A DNA stretch of 14,700 nucleotides from JAHJRJ01 sp037443685. GTDB taxonomy: Bacteria; Bacteroidota; Ignavibacteria; UBA10030; BY39. Both the position numbers and the translations under genes were made by a program. A model generated the notes under the pieces. That model had not been told where the DNA came from. It was given only the letters and a program-made list of their open reading frames with translations, and did not search any database. The stretch spans positions 1-14,700 of the forward strand of contig JBBINX010000061.1 in NCBI GenBank assembly GCA_037443685.1, in the 5' to 3' direction. This document shows, piece by piece, positions 14,385 to 14,700 of the stretch; position 1 is the first letter of the stretch; the number at the start of each line of letters is the position of its first letter.

Positions 14385-14419
14385 TACACCTTAAACAAAT
14401 AAGAATAAACCTTAAATTT

Positions 14420-14447
14420 GAGATTCCAATAAGTAAAAAGGAATCTC
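14420..14447 (+). promoter_or_regulatory. hairpin covering the transposase ribosome binding site
   Basis: GAGATTCC (14420-14427) and GGAATCTC (14440-14447) are perfect eight-base arms around a 12-base loop; two G-U pairs and one A-U pair could extend the stem to 14450. The right arm contains the GGA of the ribosome site (AAAAGGA, about ten bases before ATG). A folded message would hide it and keep transposase translation low. Confidence 0.5.
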
Positions 14448-14450
14448 GGA

Positions 14451-14700
14451 ATGCAAAAAAACCTGACTATGAGCCAAAAAGAAGTCGAACGATTAAAAAC
14501 CCTTACCCGGATCAAATCCGGTGAATTAACAATATCGAATGCAGCAGAAAGCCTGCGTATAAGTGAAAGACATATGTACCGAATACTTAAACGGTACTCT
14601 AACGAAGGCGACGTCGGTATAATTCACCGTTCACGCGGCAGACAGTCAAATAATAAATTACCTAAAACGACCCACGACCAAGTAATCAAACTTTATAGAG
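14451..14700 (+). CDS. transposase, N-terminal part, IS1202/ISNCY type (runs off the window)
   Basis: The first 83 codons of a transposase, open to the right edge. The N-terminus starts MQKNLTMSQKEVERLK; an internal ATG at residue 7 is the other possible start. Residues about 8-55 form a helix-turn-helix: a GELTISNAAESL helix, then ISERHMYRILKRY as the likely recognition helix. It is followed by VGIIHRSRGRQSN, the phrase typical of IS1202/ISNCY transposases (usually GL-HR-RGRPSN). The DDE catalytic core should follow beyond 14700 and is not visible, so whether the gene is intact is unknown. Its ribosome site lies inside an inverted repeat. This is the only plus-strand gene in the window. Confidence 0.85.
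   Translation, partial: MQKNLTMSQKEVERLKTLTRIKSGELTISNAAESLRISERHMYRILKRYSNEGDVGIIHRSRGRQSNNKLPKTTHDQVIKLYR

Larger units (their letters stand above)
14299..14700 (+). mobile_element. left end of an IS1202/ISNCY-type insertion sequence (continues past the window)
   Basis: The element consists of a repeated TGTCA-containing end, a hairpin and the beginning of a transposase gene on the plus strand, opposite to every other gene here. The left boundary is put at the outermost TGTCA (14299); 14313, where the longer repeat starts, is the alternative. The right end and target duplication are outside the window. Confidence 0.65.

Overview
The window looks like chromosomal sequence of a low-GC member of the Bacteroidota/Chlorobi group, most plausibly an Ignavibacteria-like lineage. 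The basis is a principal sigma factor of about 285 residues that lacks region 1.1, a separate PurS plus short PurQ, a short phosphatidylserine decarboxylase paired with PssA, a NamZ/DUF1343 exo-muramidase and heavy use of TTG start codons. This placement is inference from protein character, not from a database search. No rRNA, tRNA or CRISPR array is visible.

All genes up to 14270 lie on the minus strand, mostly a few to about 50 bases apart, so transcription runs from high to low coordinates. In that order: a divergent PurC-family gene, psd and pssA (phosphatidylethanolamine synthesis), purS and purQ (purine synthesis) and tatA (protein export). After a 188-base gap come sucD (TCA cycle), ndk, a NUDIX hydrolase and namZ (wall recycling). 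A promoter-like site then precedes a membrane-anchored GAF/GAF/GGDEF-like protein, followed by a small zinc-ribbon protein and deoB. Next are two microcompartment vertex-protein genes joined almost base to base to the principal sigma factor gene, then an NlpC/P60 lipoprotein, def and fmt (formyl-methionine addition and removal), and the start of a membrane-anchored protein, perhaps a rhodanese.

The right edge holds the left end of an insertion sequence on the plus strand. It has repeated TGTCA end motifs, a hairpin over the transposase ribosome site, and the first 83 codons of an IS1202/ISNCY-type transposase.

Four points deserve most attention. (1) The PurC-family protein aligns without gaps to E. 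coli PurC over most of its length, yet has lost nearly all known ligand and catalytic residues, which suggests a pseudoenzyme or a new activity. (2) The insertion sequence sits directly upstream of it, and its terminal TTGACA forms a near-consensus promoter (17-base spacer, TAATAT) that would give an almost leaderless mRNA. (3) Two vertex-protein genes are locked into the sigma-factor operon with no shell hexamer gene in view. (4) SucD carries an extra, strongly basic C-terminal tail of about 60 residues.
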